DNA of 64,000 bases, from NCBI GenBank assembly GCA_944386225.1, contig CALXAH010000008.1, positions 59,612-123,611 on the forward strand. Direction: 5' to 3'. Under the pieces are notes generated by a model. The model worked only from the letters and a program-made list of their open reading frames with translations, was not told the DNA's origin and made no database searches. Made by a program: the position numbers and the translations under genes. This document shows, in pieces, positions 62,651 through 64,000 of this stretch. This DNA is from an uncultured Gemmiger sp. Its GTDB lineage: Bacteria > Bacillota > Clostridia > Oscillospirales > Ruminococcaceae. Positions within the stretch are counted from its first letter, which is position 1, and each line of letters starts with the position of its first letter.

Positions 62651-62863
62651 TTACTCTTTGGGAATCAGCGGCCCCTCATCGCATACAGACAGAAGTTCTT
62701 CGCTTGCCAGCAGGCCGTACGTATAGGGGGCGGACGGACACATCCCTCCGCATTCTTCTTGAATAATAAGGCCATCACCGGTTATATGGGTCACATTGCC
62801 CGGTTCGGTGTCTTTCACGCCGAGTGTAAAATCAAAACCGGCTGGATTGCTAATACATTGACT
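62651..62863 (-). pseudogene. C-terminal gene fragment of unknown family
   Basis: An open run of 70 codons with no start, directly after the TAA of the ABC permease in the same frame: SQCISNPAGFDFTLGVKDTE, then NVTHITGDGLIIQEECGG and YTYGLLASEELLSVC, ending in PKE and TAA. It has the codon usage of the GC-rich chromosome, unlike the AT-rich permease beside it. It looks like the end of a gene whose front was replaced. The 177 bases between it and the mannosyltransferase start show no gene. Confidence 0.5.
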
Positions 62864-63502
62864 TTACAAATCAACTTTTTCAAAGCGTTTTGCAGAAATT
62901 CGATATGCTAATGGAACAAGTACGCCATAGCAGACAATCCCGACTATTAAAATCGGCAACTGTATCAGCAAATGCTCTGGCTGGTAGCTATCTATCCAAA
63001 CAAGCGCCGGGATGTAAGAAGTGGCTTCTATCGCTACCATGAGAAAAACCATAGGAATTGCTGCAAGAATAAATGATTTTCCGACTTTGTAACCGCTTTT
63101 ATAAAATGTCGCGAGAAATACCAAATCGAATACTGCATATAAAATAAAGCCAAAACCATACCATGCAACAGTCGCGTCTAAACCTACGGGGTTATTTGCT
63201 ATATTCATGGCATTTCTCAAAAGTGCAAACGGGATAGAGAACAGCAGTTGAAATAGCTGAAAGAAAACGACAAGCAGGCATTTTCCCAGAACATTTTCCC
63301 GTTTTGTTACTGGTAAAACGGCTGTGTACCAGACATCATTTGTTTCCCGCGCATTTAAAAAAGTAATGTAAGGCGCTAAACACCCAAACATAAAAATCAC
63401 ACTGTAAGGATAGGACGGTACCAGAACAAGGCAGCCCAAAAATGCAAAAACAATCGAGGTTGGATGGGCTACAAGCCTCATTTCCTTATACAGTAATGTC
63501 AT
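62864..63502 (-). CDS. ABC-2 type membrane permease
   Basis: A 212-residue protein with six likely helices (about 14-30, 31-48, 74-92, 108-125, 138-155, 182-203), no known catalytic motif; the ABC-2 permease role follows from the ATPase gene overlapping it. The ATG at 63502 is preferred because AAAGGAG is upstream. It overlaps the ATPase stop by about 17 bases. The base composition is AT-richer than the rest of the window, a sign of recent transfer. Substrate unknown: such pairs often export peptides or resist lantibiotics. Confidence 0.82.
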   Translation of the reverse strand: MTLLYKEMRLVAHPTSIVFAFLGCLVLVPSYPYSVIFMFGCLAPYITFLNARETNDVWYTAVLPVTKRENVLGKCLLVVFFQLFQLLFSIPFALLRNAMNIANNPVGLDATVAWYGFGFILYAVFDLVFLATFYKSGYKVGKSFILAAIPMVFLMVAIEATSYIPALVWIDSYQPEHLLIQLPILIVGIVCYGVLVPLAYRISAKRFEKVDL

Positions 63503-64000
63503 CGTCCCATTCACTCCTTTCTGTACGCAGCATAATTTCTTCCAAAGTGAGCGGCCCCGAATCATCTGGGGTTTTCAAATGCTCAAAGGAACGCAAAAAT
63601 GTATCTTTATCTGCGCTTTGCAATACCCGCCCATTCTGAATATAGGTAATATCATCCGCACACCTATCCAAATCAGAAGTAATATGTGTAGAAAACAGAA
63701 TAGAACATTTTTCGCTTTTCACAATTTGCCGAAAAATATGAAGCAGTTCTTCACGGGATACCGGGTCTAAACCCGAAGTCGGTTCGTCCAAAATCAGTAA
63801 CTCGGCATGATGAGACAATGCCAGTGCAAGCAGGTATTTTACCTTCATTCCGTTTGAAAGTTCTTTGAATTTTTTACTTTCATTCAAAGAAAAACGCCTG
63901 ATATTTTTTTGATACTGTTCCTCATCCCAGTTCGTGTAAAACTTTCGAGTAACAGCCGTAATAGTAGAGAGTTTCTTCAACGGATAAAAGTCAATCCCGC
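63486..64000 (-). CDS. ABC transporter ATPase, N-terminus cut off by the window edge
   Basis: The last 171 codons of an ATPase; the frame is open to the window edge, where the sequence reads DFYPLKKLSTI, so the true start lies beyond. Seen: signature-like LSNGMKVKYLLALALS, Walker B LLILDEPTSGLD and switch His in STHITSD; Walker A is outside. Q-loop region not visible. Partner of the ABC-2 permease. AT-rich like its neighbour. Confidence 0.85.
   Translation of the reverse strand, partial: GIDFYPLKKLSTITAVTRKFYTNWDEEQYQKNIRRFSLNESKKFKELSNGMKVKYLLALALSHHAELLILDEPTSGLDPVSREELLHIFRQIVKSEKCSILFSTHITSDLDRCADDITYIQNGRVLQSADKDTFLRSFEHLKTPDDSGPLTLEEIMLRTERSEWDDDITV

Noticed and set aside
1-64000. CRISPR arrays, tRNA or rRNA genes, insertion sequences, phage genes
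   Set aside because: No regularly spaced repeats, no cloverleaf with TTC-arm, no transposase or integrase motifs were seen in reading the window.

Overview
The window is a GC-rich chromosomal segment from a low-GC-phylum anaerobe. The gene content suggests a gut Oscillospiraceae-type Clostridium relative of the Faecalibacterium/Gemmiger/Subdoligranulum kind: strong AGGAGG ribosome-binding sites, GTG/TTG starts, BspA-type repeats, hexuronate and sucrose catabolism, ferredoxins, no phage genes and no rRNA or tRNA. That placement is inference from gene families, not from a database search.

Layout. 1-4.1 kb: tail of a membrane protein, then a glycoside hydrolase family 2 (GH2) enzyme translationally coupled to a sugar:cation symporter. 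4.3-10.2 kb: a GNAT acetyltransferase; a lipoprotein/DUF4956/VTC-polymerase operon divergent from an OmpR-type two-component system. 10.2-12 kb: an Lsa-like ABC-F resistance ATPase behind a complete ribosome-mediated attenuator with a 7-codon leader peptide. 12.2-15.2 kb: a large SF1 helicase with a WYL-like N-terminus and a nuclease-like C-terminus. 15.3-22.7 kb: a membrane-anchored AraC sensor divergent from a binding-protein ABC importer that has two different ATPases. 22.8-25.5 kb: a P1B-type metal ATPase and a divergent TetR regulator whose likely operator sits inside its own promoter. 25.6-28.6 kb: small membrane proteins, including a 26-residue one, and a second two-component system.

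28.8-34.0 kb: a glucuronate catabolic operon (uxaC, uxuA, SDR uxuB-type, kdgA, kdgK remnant) with a divergent AraC regulator. uxuA has lost one base near its 3' end, and kdgK has an in-frame internal deletion apparently made at a repeated FGGG-coding sequence. 34.2-40.0 kb: a PucR regulator, NCS1 permease, DUF917 protein and hydantoinase/oxoprolinase, probably for a hydantoin, pyrimidine or related cyclic-amide compound.

40.1-52.8 kb is the most remarkable part: a nine-gene phosphosignalling island. It holds a divergent XRE regulator, two transmembrane Ser/Thr kinases with zinc ribbons (one with a BspA-like repeat ectodomain), two PP2C phosphatases and four FHA proteins. The FHA domains are soluble, fused to an extracytoplasmic trypsin-like protease, fused to a secreted-side vWA domain, and fused to an RDD membrane protein. 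Together they look like a self-contained envelope-sensing or envelope-assembly system run by Thr phosphorylation.

52.8-64 kb mixes working genes with decay. Working: a Crp/Fnr regulator with ferredoxin, cupin and ferredoxin genes; a DUF2804 protein; fructokinase and sucrose-6-phosphate hydrolase; and an AT-richer ABC transporter at the right edge. Broken: a MATE transporter, a DUF1801 gene with a TAG in place of Gln, the 3' end of a sugar-binding protein fused to a truncated PAP2 phosphatase, a mannosyltransferase frameshifted at an A8 run, and an orphan C-terminal fragment.
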